This document shows positions 43,346-52,045 of a DNA stretch of 64,000 nt, in pieces. A model generated the notes under the pieces. That model was not told the origin of the DNA and ran no database searches. It worked only from the letters and a program-made list of their open reading frames with translations. Made by a program: the position numbers and the translations under genes. Numbering within the stretch: the first letter of the stretch is position 1; the number at the start of each line of letters is the position of its first letter. Source of the DNA: Streptomyces odonnellii (GTDB lineage: Bacteria; Actinomycetota; Actinomycetes; Streptomycetales; Streptomycetaceae); contig NZ_LATD01000005.1 in assembly GCF_000981895.1 (NCBI RefSeq), positions 1 to 64,000 on the forward strand, given 5' to 3'.

Positions 43346-44260
43346 ATGCCCGGACAGACCTCCGAAGCGTTACGGCACGCCCTCGCGGAACGCAGTCGCC
43401 GCATCGTGGACTCCACCGCGTTCACCACGGCTGTCTTCTGTCTCATCGCGGCCAACGCCGCCCTGCTGGGAATCGAGACGTACAGCGGTGTGGTGCATCA
43501 ATGGCACTACGCCCTGAAGGGCACCGAGCATCTCTTTCTCGTCGCCTTCACCGCCGAGATACTGGTACGCGTTGCCGCCCACGCCGACCGCCCGAGAGAC
43601 TTCTTTCGCGATCCCTGGAACGTCTTCGACCTGCTGGTCGTCGGCCTGGCCTTTATGCCGTTCGCCCGTGAGAACGCCACCGTGCTCCGGCTCCTGCGCC
43701 TTGCCCGAGTGCTGCGGGCCGCGCGTTTCCTGCCTCAATTGCGCATCGTGATCGTGGCCGTGGGCAAGAGCCTTCCGGGAACCTTCAGTTTCCTGCTCGT
43801 CGGCACGCTCCTGCTGTATGTGTACGCCATGGTCGGGTGGGTGTTCTTCGCCGACGACGCTCCCGAGCACTACGGTTCGCTCGGTCGTGCGGCCCTCACC
43901 CTCTTTCTCCTGATGACCCTCGACGGCCTCGGCGACGCGGTCCGAGCGGGCCTGGAGATCTCCCGCTGGACCATCCTCTACTTCGGCTCCTTCGTCCTTC
44001 TCGGTTCGTTCCTCCTGGTCAACCTCCTCATCGGTGTCGTCGTCAACTCCCTGGAAGAAGCAAAGGAGTTGGAGGCCGCAGAAGCCCGACAGCCCGTCGT
44101 CGGACCATCTGCCCAGGCAGATGAACCGGAGCAAGCCCTCCGTGCTCAGATCCTCGCTGCACGCCAAGCCCTGGACGCCGTCGAAGCCCGTCTGTCGGTG
44201 TCCCGGCCGACCTGCAGATGCGAGGACGCAGGGAGCCAGTACTCCAGTACGGTTTCGTGA
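43346..44260 (+). CDS. voltage-gated-type ion channel
   Basis: This 304-residue protein has six spans. S4 has regularly spaced Arg residues (LRLLRLARVLRAARFLPQL), the pore-lining filter region is LTLFLLMTLDGLGDAV, and S6 is FGSFVLLGSFLLVNLLIGVV. A coiled C-terminal tail follows. It resembles single-subunit bacterial Nav-like channels, which assemble as tetramers. The filter TLDGL differs from the NaChBac TLESW. The last 20 residues may derive from the neighbouring insertion sequence. Ion selectivity is unknown. Confidence 0.87.
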   Translation: MPGQTSEALRHALAERSRRIVDSTAFTTAVFCLIAANAALLGIETYSGVVHQWHYALKGTEHLFLVAFTAEILVRVAAHADRPRDFFRDPWNVFDLLVVGLAFMPFARENATVLRLLRLARVLRAARFLPQLRIVIVAVGKSLPGTFSFLLVGTLLLYVYAMVGWVFFADDAPEHYGSLGRAALTLFLLMTLDGLGDAVRAGLEISRWTILYFGSFVLLGSFLLVNLLIGVVVNSLEEAKELEAAEARQPVVGPSAQADEPEQALRAQILAARQALDAVEARLSVSRPTCRCEDAGSQYSSTVS

Positions 44261-44261
44261 T

Positions 44262-45175
44262 CTACCCAGGAGAGTCGTCGGCGGCCCATCGTCGATAGTG
44301 GCAGCGTCGGGCCGTTGCCTGGTGGCGTCTGTGCCAGGTGGACCAGCGCAGCAGCCTGGCCGCCGCCATGGCCGGTGGGCGGAAGATGGCGGCGAGGAGG
44401 TGGCGGATCTCCGGGATGGTCAGCGTGATCGGATCGCTGTTGCGGGCGGGCTCGTGCATATCGGCGGGCCGCTGACGTGCCGCGTCGGCGGCGACGGCTG
44501 TCAGGAAGGCCAGGGCGAGCGTGATGTGGCGGTGCCAAGAGGGCCCCACTGTCGGACCTGGTAATGGTCCAGGCCGGCCTGGCACCTGGCAGCATTCGTC
44601 CACGCTCCAGCGGATGCCAGCAACGCGGACCAGCTTCGGACAGGGAGACTTCGATGGGTGACCAGCACAGGTAGAAGGCGAGTTCGCCCCTACACAGGTC
44701 GCATCGGACTAGCGGGTGCTGGTGGCTGCCGGTGCCAATGCGGACCCAGGCCCAGTCGTAATAGCGCGCCCCTTCGCGCCGATGCCGATGCTGTGCCGCT
44801 GCCAGACCGTGGCGGGCCGGCGGCTGGCGGCGTTGTCCGCGCGGACAAGGACGCGACCGTGGCTGATCCTCACCAGGACCGAGCGGGCGAGGGCCATCAC
44901 GTAGCCGGTGCCGCGTGCCTTGAGCGCGGCGCGGAGCTGAGGGCCCTGGCCGTGGGCTTCGTCGCCGAGTATGGGCCGCCGCTCGGCCCTCTGCCAGAAT
45001 TCTTCCGCTCGATGCCCGACAGCAACCCGACCAGGTAGGCACGAGCCGCAGCCCGGAGTTCGACTCGCCCGAACCGGCCCGCGATCCGGGCCATGACCTG
45101 GTCGAACATCGCCCACCAGCGGGCAGGGTCTACGCTGCGGGTCGTGGCCGCCGCGCGATCTTCAGGAGTCCACAC
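44262..45175 (-). pseudogene. IS701-family transposase remnant
   Basis: Successive pieces lie in different frames. They are VDPARWWAMFDQVMARIAGR and ARAYLVGLLSGIERKN (near 45110-45000), then LKARGTGYVMALARSVLVRI (44900-44870), then ARYYDWAWVRIGTGSHQHPL (44770) and RHITLALAFLTAVAADAARQ (44540). These match the order of an IS701-type DDE transposase, but with several frameshifts and missing blocks. It cannot make an active enzyme. Terminal repeats were not located. Confidence 0.75.
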
Positions 45176-45320
45176 GACCCCCGCTGATTACGCGGTAGCC
45201 GTACCCGTTTCCCGGCCAGCCCTGATGTCAGATCACGAAGCTGGAAGGCAGCCTAAGGGTTGTCCCGTAAATGATCTTTAGGGCGTCCGGACATGCTTGG
45301 TCGCCGTAGGGCCCGCCGTC

Positions 45321-45635
45321 CTATCCGGCGAGAGCGAGGTTGTGCAGCCGGGCGATGCCGAGCATGGCGTGGTGGACGCCGTCGCCTTTGAGGCGGCAGT
45401 CGCGAAGGATCTTCCAGGTCTTCATACGGGCGAAGACGTGCTCGACGCGGGCTCGGACCTGTTTGTGGGACCTGTTGTGGTCTTCCTTCCAGCCCGGAAA
45501 TTCGGTCTGGCCGTGCTTGCGGCGGTGCGGGATGACCAGGCCGGTGCCTGGGTAGCCGCCGTCGGCGATCGTGTTGATCTTACCGGCATGCGGGCCGAGG
45601 CCACCATCAGCGAGCCCGACACCGCGCCGCTCCAT
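45321..45635 (-). pseudogene. IS5-family transposase, C-terminal fragment
   Basis: This encodes INTIADGGYPGTGLVIPHRR, NRSHKQVRARVEHVFARMKT and LKGDGVHHAMLGIARLHNLA, the C-terminal third of a DDE IS5-family transposase with its catalytic Glu region. The first 20 residues are foreign. The missing middle is replaced by the membrane gene to its right, and the N-terminal part is at 46015-46238. Confidence 0.82.
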
Positions 45636-45649
45636 GCCGGGGAGGGATC

Positions 45650-46018
45650 ATGACCCAGGCCGCCGACTCCCCGAACCGCACCAACGCCACCTCCGGGCTG
45701 CGGTTCCTGACCGAACTCATCGGCTGGACGGCCACCCCGTGGGCGCTGCACCGGATCGACTGGACGATCGCGATCACCGCGCTGGTCCTGCTGATCGGAC
45801 CGCCGGCCGTCGTCGGAACACCCGGCAACCGCCCCTTCGACCCGCCGGTGGCCATCCCCGGCGCGGCAATGTTCCTGCTCGTGCTCCTCGAAGTGGCCGC
45901 CGCAGCGGTGGCACCGTGGTTCGCGTGGCCCACATGGGCGGCGGTTGTCGCGACCGCGCTGGCCGCGACATCGGCCGTGCTCGAACAGCCTCGCTGGCGT
46001 TGGCTGTTGCGCCACTAG
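45650..46018 (+). CDS. small membrane protein inside the IS element
   Basis: This 122-residue protein has a polar start, then spans IDWTIAITALVLLIGPPAVV, AAMFLLVLLEVAAAAVAPWF and WAAVVATALAATSAVLEQPR. The ATG at 45650 follows GGGAGG. It occupies the place of the lost transposase core and reads opposite to it. I do not recognise its family. Confidence 0.68.
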   Translation: MTQAADSPNRTNATSGLRFLTELIGWTATPWALHRIDWTIAITALVLLIGPPAVVGTPGNRPFDPPVAIPGAAMFLLVLLEVAAAAVAPWFAWPTWAAVVATALAATSAVLEQPRWRWLLRH

Positions 46019-46238
46019 ATCACGACTCGATACGCGCCCCAGGTCGCGACCAGCAGTGCCCGGTCCTCCAGCGGAAGACTCCACGGCCGACCCCTGCGGA
46101 CCACGTCCGCCCCCTCGCGCCGCAGCACCGTCACCAGCTTCCCGAACTGCCGCGGGCTCAGCCCGGTGAACGCGGATATCCAGGACGGCTCCGACGCCGT
46201 GATCACACCAGCCACAGCAAGATCATCCCAGCTTCCGC
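46015..46238 (-). pseudogene. IS5-family transposase, N-terminal fragment
   Basis: The frame encodes ASEPSWISAFTGLSPRQFGK, LVTVLRREGADVVRRGRPW and LPLEDRALLVATW, the helical N-terminal domain of IS5-family transposases in streptomycetes. It then diverges (GAYRVVI) into a stop exactly at the border with the membrane gene. It belongs to the same broken gene as 45321-45635. Confidence 0.75.
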
Positions 46239-46310
46239 CTACCAGCCAGGTCCTGCCCACAGCACGGAAATCAGGCGACCGGGCCTGGCTGCATCGTCCA
46301 CGATGACCCC

Positions 46311-46691
46311 ATGAGCCAAGACCTTGTGACGTTCCTCCACGCACGGCTGGACGAGGAGGCCGACCTGGCCCGACGCTGCGACGGTGACGGCTGCGGGGAG
46401 TGGACCGCTCACGGGCACACGGTCGACTTCTGCCAAGTAGAACTCTCCGGCTTCCATCCCACGATCGCCCTGCACGTCGCGCTGCACGATCCGGCTCGCG
46501 TCCTTCGGGAGGTTGAAGCCAAGCGACGCGTGCTCGCCCGCCATGTACTCAGTCCTGCCACGGGCGACCCCGAACTACCGTGGGACAACCGCGACGACTG
46601 CCAGTACGACGGCGAGACCTGGCCATGCGATGACCTGCTCGACCTCGCGTCACCCTACGGCGATCACCCTGGCTACCCCCGACGCCCCTGA
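46311..46691 (+). CDS. DUF6221-like passenger protein
   Basis: This encodes 126 residues beginning MSQDLVTFLHARLDEEADLA, then VEAKRRVLARHVLSPATG and DLLDLASPYGDHPGYP, a pattern I associate with DUF6221 proteins of actinobacteria. They are small, acidic and often near mobile elements. It lies within the IS5-type element's repeats, so it is a passenger or was trapped there. Its function is unknown. Confidence 0.72.
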   Translation: MSQDLVTFLHARLDEEADLARRCDGDGCGEWTAHGHTVDFCQVELSGFHPTIALHVALHDPARVLREVEAKRRVLARHVLSPATGDPELPWDNRDDCQYDGETWPCDDLLDLASPYGDHPGYPRRP

Positions 46692-46737
46692 GACGGGGAT
46701 CGTTTTACGGGACAGCCCCTAGCGTCGAAGTCGCCAA

Positions 46738-46809
46738 CGGGTCGTAGCTCAAGGGCTGGAGCACGGCATAAGTGTTACCGAGGAGCTGGTTCGAATCCAG
46801 CCGACCCGA
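46738..46809 (+). tRNA. tRNA-like gene with abnormal anticodon arm
   Basis: The sequence folds as a cloverleaf. The acceptor CGGGTCG pairs 7/7 with CGACCCG; D-stem GCTC/GAGC encloses an 8-base loop with GGG; the T-arm GCTGG-TTCGAAT-CCAGC is perfect. The anticodon arm CGGCA-TAAGTGT-TACCG has a C-A mismatch and A instead of U at position 33, giving anticodon AGT if read by position. No CCA is encoded. It may be a pseudo-tRNA or a specialised tRNA. A MurG-like gene begins 106 bp downstream. Confidence 0.65.
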
Positions 46810-46914
46810 CAAATCTCCCAGTGGGTAGCGCTCGGACGCTCGGCCACAGCGCTCGGCGCCGCAAAAAAATCCCTTACGCTAAAATCGCAACCAAACAGGC
46901 TAGGTGCACTCCAG

Positions 46915-48024
46915 ATGAAAATTGCAATCACCGGAGGCGGAAGCGCCGGACATGTCGTTCCCGCCCTCGCCGTGGCGGCCCGACCCTCTGAACAAGGCGT
47001 AAAGGAACTGGTGTTCTTCGGGCGGCCGGACAGCATCGAACACGAATACGCCCGGAAGGCCGGCATTCCGTTTTGCCCCGTCCCCTCTGCGGGTCTGAAG
47101 CGCTACGGCTCATGGAGCAACCTGCTGATGCCACTCACCGTCCTGCGCGGCATCGCTGCGGCAGCGAAGGCCATGCGACGCGAGCGACCCATCACCCTGT
47201 TCTCAAAAGGCTCTTACGTGTCCGTGCCTGTCGGGATTGCCGCCTGGATTTGCGGAGTCCCGATCGTGGTCCACGAGTCCGACCACTCCCTTGGCCTCGC
47301 CAACAAGATCGTCGCCCGGATGGCCACCAGGGTCTGCCTGTCCGTCGCCGCGCCCGCCGACACACCGCGATGGCTCGCCCGGAAACCGCCGTCACCGGCC
47401 TGCCCCTGCGCCATGACCTGGCCGTCGGCGAACCAGAGCGACTGCGACGGCGACTTGGAGTCCCTGCTGGCGTGCCGGTTCTGCTGATCTTCTGCGGCAG
47501 CAGCGGATCCCAACGCATCAATGACGCCGTACAGAGCCAACTTGGCGCCCTGTGCGCGCGGTTTGCGGTCGTTCATGTCCGAGGGAAGGGCAACCTCGAC
47601 CGCTCGCTCAAGGGGGTACCCGGGGTATTGGCAACTGGAGTACCTGCACGACGAGATGGCCGATGCCCTGTGGTTGGCAGACCTGGTGATCGGGCGTGCC
47701 GGCGCGACGACGCTTGCCGAACTCGAAGCGCTCGGCAAGCGGGCCGTACTCATCCCACTGCCCGCGACGGTCAGCCGTGGCGACCAGCTCGACAACGCAG
47801 CCGCCTACGCGCGACGACACCTCGGGCAGTGCATCGTGGTACCTGACGACGACAAGCTGCACGGCGGAGCGTCTCTGGCCAAGGCGTGCATGGAGCTTGC
47901 CGCCGACCTCGGCCGGATCAATCGGGAGCGGCCCGGCCCAGAAACCATCCATCGCGCCGCCGACCTGATCGCACAGGAGACCGTCGCCGCAGCCAAGCCG
48001 GGTCGCACCCGTCGCGCCCGGTAG
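46915..48024 (+). pseudogene. MurG-like glycosyltransferase with two compensating frameshifts
   Basis: ATG 46915 begins KIAITGGGSAGHVVPALAVA (the GGxxGH of MurG) and continues VVHESDHSLGLANKIVARMA. Near 47385 the match moves to another frame (PETAVTGLPLRHDLAVGE, VLLIFCGSSGSQRINDAVQS). Near 47620, in a G-rich run, it returns to the first frame (LEYLHDEMADALWLADLVIG, IGRAGATTLAELEALGKRAV). MurG transfers GlcNAc to lipid I; accessory copies may have other acceptors. The two indels cancel, so a sequencing error or recent decay is possible. A HIT gene converges on it. Confidence 0.78.
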
Positions 48025-48027
48025 AAC

Positions 48028-48414
48028 TCAGCCGTCGTGGTGCCCGTACATCGCCAGGATCTGGTCGTCGGACTCCCCGCGGTGGTACACGTGGAAATGC
48101 AGGTGCTGAGACTCCTGATTGAGCCCGACGTTCGTGGTGACAGAAGCCGCGCCGTGCTCCTCCTTGATCTGCGCCGCGACCTGCCGTACAACCGCCATGA
48201 CCTTCGCCAGCAGTTCGTCACCCCCGTCACCGAGGTCGATCAGCGACGGAATATGCTGCTTCGGCACCACCACGACGTGCACCGGATGCGCGGGGTTGGT
48301 GTGCTCAAACGCTAGCACATCCTCCGTCTCCACCACCACCTTGACCGGCGTAAGCCCAGGGATGGCCTGATGGCAGTAGAAGTCCGAAGCCGACGGGGCC
48401 ACAGCAGAGGTCAC
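48028..48414 (-). CDS. HIT-domain hydrolase
   Basis: This 128-residue protein has HPVHVVVVPKQHIPSLIDLG and the catalytic histidine triad QHLHFHVYHR near the C-terminus. HIT enzymes cleave AMP or nucleotide conjugates such as Ap4A. It ends three bases from the convergent MurG-like gene, and the pair is likely part of one accessory module. The start ATG at 48414 is plausible. Confidence 0.88.
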   Translation of the reverse strand: MTSAVAPSASDFYCHQAIPGLTPVKVVVETEDVLAFEHTNPAHPVHVVVVPKQHIPSLIDLGDGGDELLAKVMAVVRQVAAQIKEEHGAASVTTNVGLNQESQHLHFHVYHRGESDDQILAMYGHHDG

Positions 48415-48889
48415 AGTGAGTAACTTTCCATGTCGGACGGTAACGTCACCGTTACCCTACCGTCCAGCCCCTATCTGCCCCTGCCTCGCATCAGCCCCCT
48501 GAGATCGTGACGTGGAACGCTCGGCCGAGCCCCCCGCCCCTGTTCCCGAAATCCCGAATGTCACCGCACGAGGTCAAGCCCCCACCTTGCCAGTAGTACA
48601 TCAGCTCGAAGCCGCCACCTTCGCGGCACGGACCATCGGCCACGCACCGGATACGGACGGTTCGACAGCCATACGGCCGCCGGGAAGCCTCCGATCGTGA
48701 GCTGACGACGCGTCATAAAAGTCAGCATTGGGTCAGCATGAGCTCTGGCACACATGAGAAGAGGCGGCAGCACCTGCGACTCGAACCGGCTCTCTCAATC
48801 GGACCACCCTGGCCGGGGCGCCGGATCGCACCACCGCGGGAATCGACGATCAGAGAATGCCATCCGGCCCGCGGACACGAACGCGCGGG
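48415..48889. other. 475-bp intergenic region with possible recombination-site repeats
   Basis: No gene is convincing here. GTCAGCAT occurs twice, 11 bases apart (48720-48738), and a TTCGAGTC-type tRNA-like stretch lies on the minus strand near 48775. Both resemble edges of integrated elements in streptomycetes, where such repeats can bind integrase. This is suggestive only. Confidence 0.4.
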
Positions 48890-49855
48890 TCAGCGCGTGC
48901 GGCCGCGCGGTTTCAGTGGGGCCGGCGGGAGGGCCGGGGCGGGGAGACGGGCGCCGTCGTAGCCGTGGACCTCACCGAACCGGGAGCCCTCCATCCAGCC
49001 GCGCCGGGCCTCCTCGATCTCCTCGTGCGTGCGGCCGACGAAGTTCCACCACATGACGATCTCCTCCTCGAACGGTTCCCCGCCGAGGAGCATCAGGCCC
49101 GCGTCGGACTGTGCGTGGAGGGGGAGTTCGGAGCGGCCGCAGCCGAGGTAGAGCATGGAGCCGGGCAGTACGGGAACGCCGTCGACCTCGGCCTCGCCGG
49201 ACATGGAGAGGACCGCGTACTCGAAGTCCGGTTCGAGGGGCAGGCGGGTCCGGGTGCCGCGGGTCAGGGACAGGTCGGCGCCGGTGAGGGGGCTGTACGC
49301 CGTGCCGGGTGAGACCGTGCCGTCCAGTGTGCCGAGGATGACGGTGGCGGTCAGTCCCGGGGCCGTGACCGTGGGCAGGTCCGCGTGGTGCTGGAAGTGC
49401 GGCTCGACCTGGCGGTGGGCGTCGGGGAGCGCCACCCAGAGCTGGGCACCGTGCAGAAAGCGGGCATGCGACTTCGGGCTCTCCTCGGAGTGGGAGATCG
49501 CGCGGCCCGAGGTCATCAGGCCCAGTTCCCGTGGCCGTACGGTCTGGAGGCTGCCCACGCTGTCCCGGTGCAGGACCTCGCCCTCATGCAGCCAGCTCAC
49601 CGTCTGGAGGCCCATATGGGGGTGCGGCGGCACCTGCATCCCCGGCTCGTCCGCGATGTCGTCCGGGCCGTAGTGGTCGACGAAGGCCCACGCGCCCACC
49701 ATGCGGCGGCCGAGGTTGGGCAGCAGCCGGCGGACCTCGGTGGATCCGCCGAGCTGGACCCGGCGCGGGCTCAGCAGTTCGCGCACCGGTTCGGCGACGA
49801 CGAAGCCGCGACCGCCGCAGACGGTGACGGCGGCCTGACGATCAAGATTGCTCAT
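48890..49855 (-). CDS. pirin-family protein
   Basis: This 321-residue bicupin carries the metal-binding motif of pirins (PPHPHMGLQTVSWLHEGEVL) and RAISHSEESPKSHARFLHGA, LWVALPDAHRQVEPHFQHHA. The C-terminal cupin holds GGEPFEEEIVMWWNFVGRTH. Pirins bind iron and may be quercetinases or redox sensors. The first gene after the accessory region, it marks a return to ordinary chromosome. It is complete. Confidence 0.9.
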   Translation of the reverse strand: MSNLDRQAAVTVCGGRGFVVAEPVRELLSPRRVQLGGSTEVRRLLPNLGRRMVGAWAFVDHYGPDDIADEPGMQVPPHPHMGLQTVSWLHEGEVLHRDSVGSLQTVRPRELGLMTSGRAISHSEESPKSHARFLHGAQLWVALPDAHRQVEPHFQHHADLPTVTAPGLTATVILGTLDGTVSPGTAYSPLTGADLSLTRGTRTRLPLEPDFEYAVLSMSGEAEVDGVPVLPGSMLYLGCGRSELPLHAQSDAGLMLLGGEPFEEEIVMWWNFVGRTHEEIEEARRGWMEGSRFGEVHGYDGARLPAPALPPAPLKPRGRTR

Positions 49856-49994
49856 GGCGCCAACCTAGTCCCGTGGCGTCCGGAGGGGCAGTGTCCAGCG
49901 GTATCCGCACCACCGGGACCCACACTCCATCGATCGTGGAATTTTCAACCAACCATGCCTGTTGTGGGCGTACGACACCGGAACAGGAGGGTAA

Positions 49995-50369
49995 GTGGAC
50001 ACCTACTACGAGTACGGGACGGCCGCCGAGCGCTGGGACCGCGCTCAGCTCTTCTTCGAGGCCAAGGAGTATGTGACAGCCGCCCGCATCCTCACCGGGC
50101 TGGTGGCCGAGGTGCCGGAGCAGGTGGCCCCGCGGCTGCTGCTCGCCCGTACGTACTACCACTCCGCGCGGCTGGGAAAGGCGGAGGCCGAACTGCGTAC
50201 CGTACTGGAGCGCGACCCGGTGGAGGCGTACGCGCGGCTCATGCTGGGCCGCACCCTGGAGCGGCAGGGCCGCCGTGCCGAGGCCGCCACCCAGCTCCGG
50301 ATGGCCGCCGCGCTCGCCGGTGAGTTCCCCACCGAGCAAGCGCCATCAGAGCAACCAGAGGAAAGCTGA
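49995..50369 (+). CDS. TPR-repeat protein
   Basis: This 124-residue protein is made of tetratricopeptide helices: LFFEAKEYVTAARILTGLVA, LLLARTYYHSARLGKAEAEL and LMLGRTLERQGRRAEAATQL. It probably mediates protein-protein contacts. GTG 49995 follows AGGAGGG. It is divergent from the pirin gene, 139 bp away. No partner is evident. Confidence 0.87.
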   Translation: MDTYYEYGTAAERWDRAQLFFEAKEYVTAARILTGLVAEVPEQVAPRLLLARTYYHSARLGKAEAELRTVLERDPVEAYARLMLGRTLERQGRRAEAATQLRMAAALAGEFPTEQAPSEQPEES

Positions 50370-50380
50370 GGACCCCCACG

Positions 50381-50424
50381 GGCCGGGAGCGGGCCAGGCG
50401 TCAGCCTCCGGCCCGCTCCCGGCC
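50381..50424. terminator. bidirectional hairpin terminator
   Basis: GGCCGGGAGCGGGCC and its complement at 50410-50424 enclose a 14-base loop between the convergent TPR and dehydrogenase genes. Confidence 0.78.
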
Positions 50425-50495
50425 CCGGCCCGTTCAGGCCTCGCCCGTTCAGCCTCCGCCCGCCCCCCGTCCCGGCCGTTCAACCACCGGCCCTC

Positions 50496-51908
50496 TCAGC
50501 CTCCGTCCTCGGCCGGCTCCGCCGCGTGCCACACCGTCGTGATGTCGCAGAACTCGCGGATCCCATGCCCCGACAGCTCCCGCCCGTACCCCGATCTCTT
50601 CACTCCCCCGAAGGGCAGCGCCGGGTGCGAGGCCGTCATCCCGTTGAAGAAGATCCCGCCCGCCTCCAGATCGCGGACAAAGCGGCGTACGTCGTCCTCG
50701 TCGCGCGTCCATACGTTGGAACTCAGCCCGAACGGTGTGTCGTTGGCCAGTTCCACCGCCTCGTCCAGATCCGCGGCCCGGTACAGCGTGGCGACCGGGC
50801 CGAACGCCTCCTCGTGATGGATCCGCATCGCGTCGGTGATGCCGGTGAGGACGGTGGGCTCGTAGTACCAGCCCCGCTCGCACTTTTCCGGGCGCCGGGC
50901 GCCGCACAGCGCGGTCGCGCCCCGGCTCAGCGCGTCCTCGACGAGTTCCTCCAGGTCGGCGCGGCCACGCTCGGTGGAGAGCGGCCCGACGTCGGTGGAC
51001 TCGTCGAGCGGATCGCCCACGGTCAGCTCGCGCATCCCGGCGGTGAACCGGTCGGCGAAGGCGTCGTACACCTTCTCGTGCACGATGAACCGTTTGGCAG
51101 CGATGCACGACTGGCCGTTGTTCTGCACCCGGGCCGTCACCGCGGTCCTGGCCGCGCGCTCGATGTCCGCGGAGGGCATCACGAGGTACGGGTCGCTGCC
51201 GCCCAGTTCCAGAACGGTCTTCTTGACCTCGTCGCCCGCGATCGCGGCCACCGAGCGCCCCGCCGGTTCGCTGCCGGTGAGCGTCGCGGCGGCCACCCGC
51301 GGGTCGCGCAGGACGGATTCGACCGCGTCGGAGCCGATCAGCAGGGTCTGGAAGCAGCCGTCCTGGAAGCCCGCGCGCCGGAAGAGATCCTCCAGACAGA
51401 GCGCGGTCTGCGGCACGTTCGAGGCGTGCTTGAGGAGGCAGACGTTGCCCGCCATCAGGCCGGGAGCGGCGAAGCGTACGACCTGCCAGAGCGGGAAGTT
51501 CCACGGCATCACCGCGAGCACCACGCCCAGCGGCCGGTAGTGGACCCGCACCCGGGAGGCCCCGCTGTCCTTGACGTCGGCGTCGGCGGGGAATTCGTCC
51601 CCGAGCAGTTCCTCGGCGTACGTGGCGTACCAGCGCATGGCCTTCGCGCACTTCGCGGCCTCGGCACGGGCCGCCGCGACCGGCTTGCCCATCTCGGTGG
51701 TCATCGTGCGGGCGAGGTCGGGCCCGTCCTGGTCCAGCAGTCCGGCGGCACGGTTCAGCAGCCGGGCGCGCTCGTCGAATCCGGTGGTGCGGTAGCGCCG
51801 GAACGCGGCGTGGGCGGTGGCGATGCGGCGCTCGATCTCCTCCGGCGCCAGCGCGTCGAAGGTCTTCAGCGTCTCCCCGGTGGCGGGATTGACCGTGGCG
51901 ATGGGCAT
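50496..51908 (-). CDS. gabD: NAD(P)-dependent succinate-semialdehyde dehydrogenase
   Basis: This encodes 470 residues of the aldehyde dehydrogenase superfamily. The Glu motif is LELGGSDPYLVMPSADIERA and the catalytic Cys lies in NNGQSCIAAKRFIVHEKVYD. The cofactor region is PWNFPLWQVVRFAAPGLMAG. Overall resemblance is to GabD/SSADH enzymes, which oxidise succinate semialdehyde to succinate in the GABA shunt. Other short-chain aldehydes are possible. The ATG at 51908 is preceded by GGAG. Confidence 0.87.
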   Translation of the reverse strand: MPIATVNPATGETLKTFDALAPEEIERRIATAHAAFRRYRTTGFDERARLLNRAAGLLDQDGPDLARTMTTEMGKPVAAARAEAAKCAKAMRWYATYAEELLGDEFPADADVKDSGASRVRVHYRPLGVVLAVMPWNFPLWQVVRFAAPGLMAGNVCLLKHASNVPQTALCLEDLFRRAGFQDGCFQTLLIGSDAVESVLRDPRVAAATLTGSEPAGRSVAAIAGDEVKKTVLELGGSDPYLVMPSADIERAARTAVTARVQNNGQSCIAAKRFIVHEKVYDAFADRFTAGMRELTVGDPLDESTDVGPLSTERGRADLEELVEDALSRGATALCGARRPEKCERGWYYEPTVLTGITDAMRIHHEEAFGPVATLYRAADLDEAVELANDTPFGLSSNVWTRDEDDVRRFVRDLEAGGIFFNGMTASHPALPFGGVKRSGYGRELSGHGIREFCDITTVWHAAEPAEDGG

Positions 51909-51926
51909 GGGCCGCTCCTCCCCATA

Positions 51927-51976
51927 TGAACTCCGGCCGTCCAGAATTCCGGCCGGCCGGTGAACTCCGGCCGTCC
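51927..51976. repeat. 16-bp direct repeat
   Basis: TGAACTCCGGCCGTCC occurs at 51927-51942 and 51961-51976, between the dehydrogenase and transketolase genes, with a GGCCGG run between. No role is assigned. Confidence 0.6.
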
Positions 51977-52045
51977 GAACTCCGACAGTCCGACCCTCGC
52001 GCGCACCGCCCGCCCCCGCAACCGCACCCCGGCCAGCGCGCCCCC

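Larger units (their letters stand above)
45257..46719. mobile_element. IS5-type element with replaced core and passenger genes
   Basis: Inverted repeats bound about 1463 bp: GGGTTGTCCCGTAAATGATC at 45257 and GGGGCTGTCCCGTAAAACGA read inward from 46719. The left flank is CTAA and the right flank CTAG, so the target duplication is at most CTA. Inside are the two ends of a transposase gene, a plus-strand membrane gene where its middle should be, and a DUF6221-like gene. Confidence 0.75.

Noticed and set aside
48764..48830. Minus-strand tRNA candidate with TTCGAGTC
   Set aside because: The T-stem and acceptor do not pair, so it cannot fold as a tRNA.
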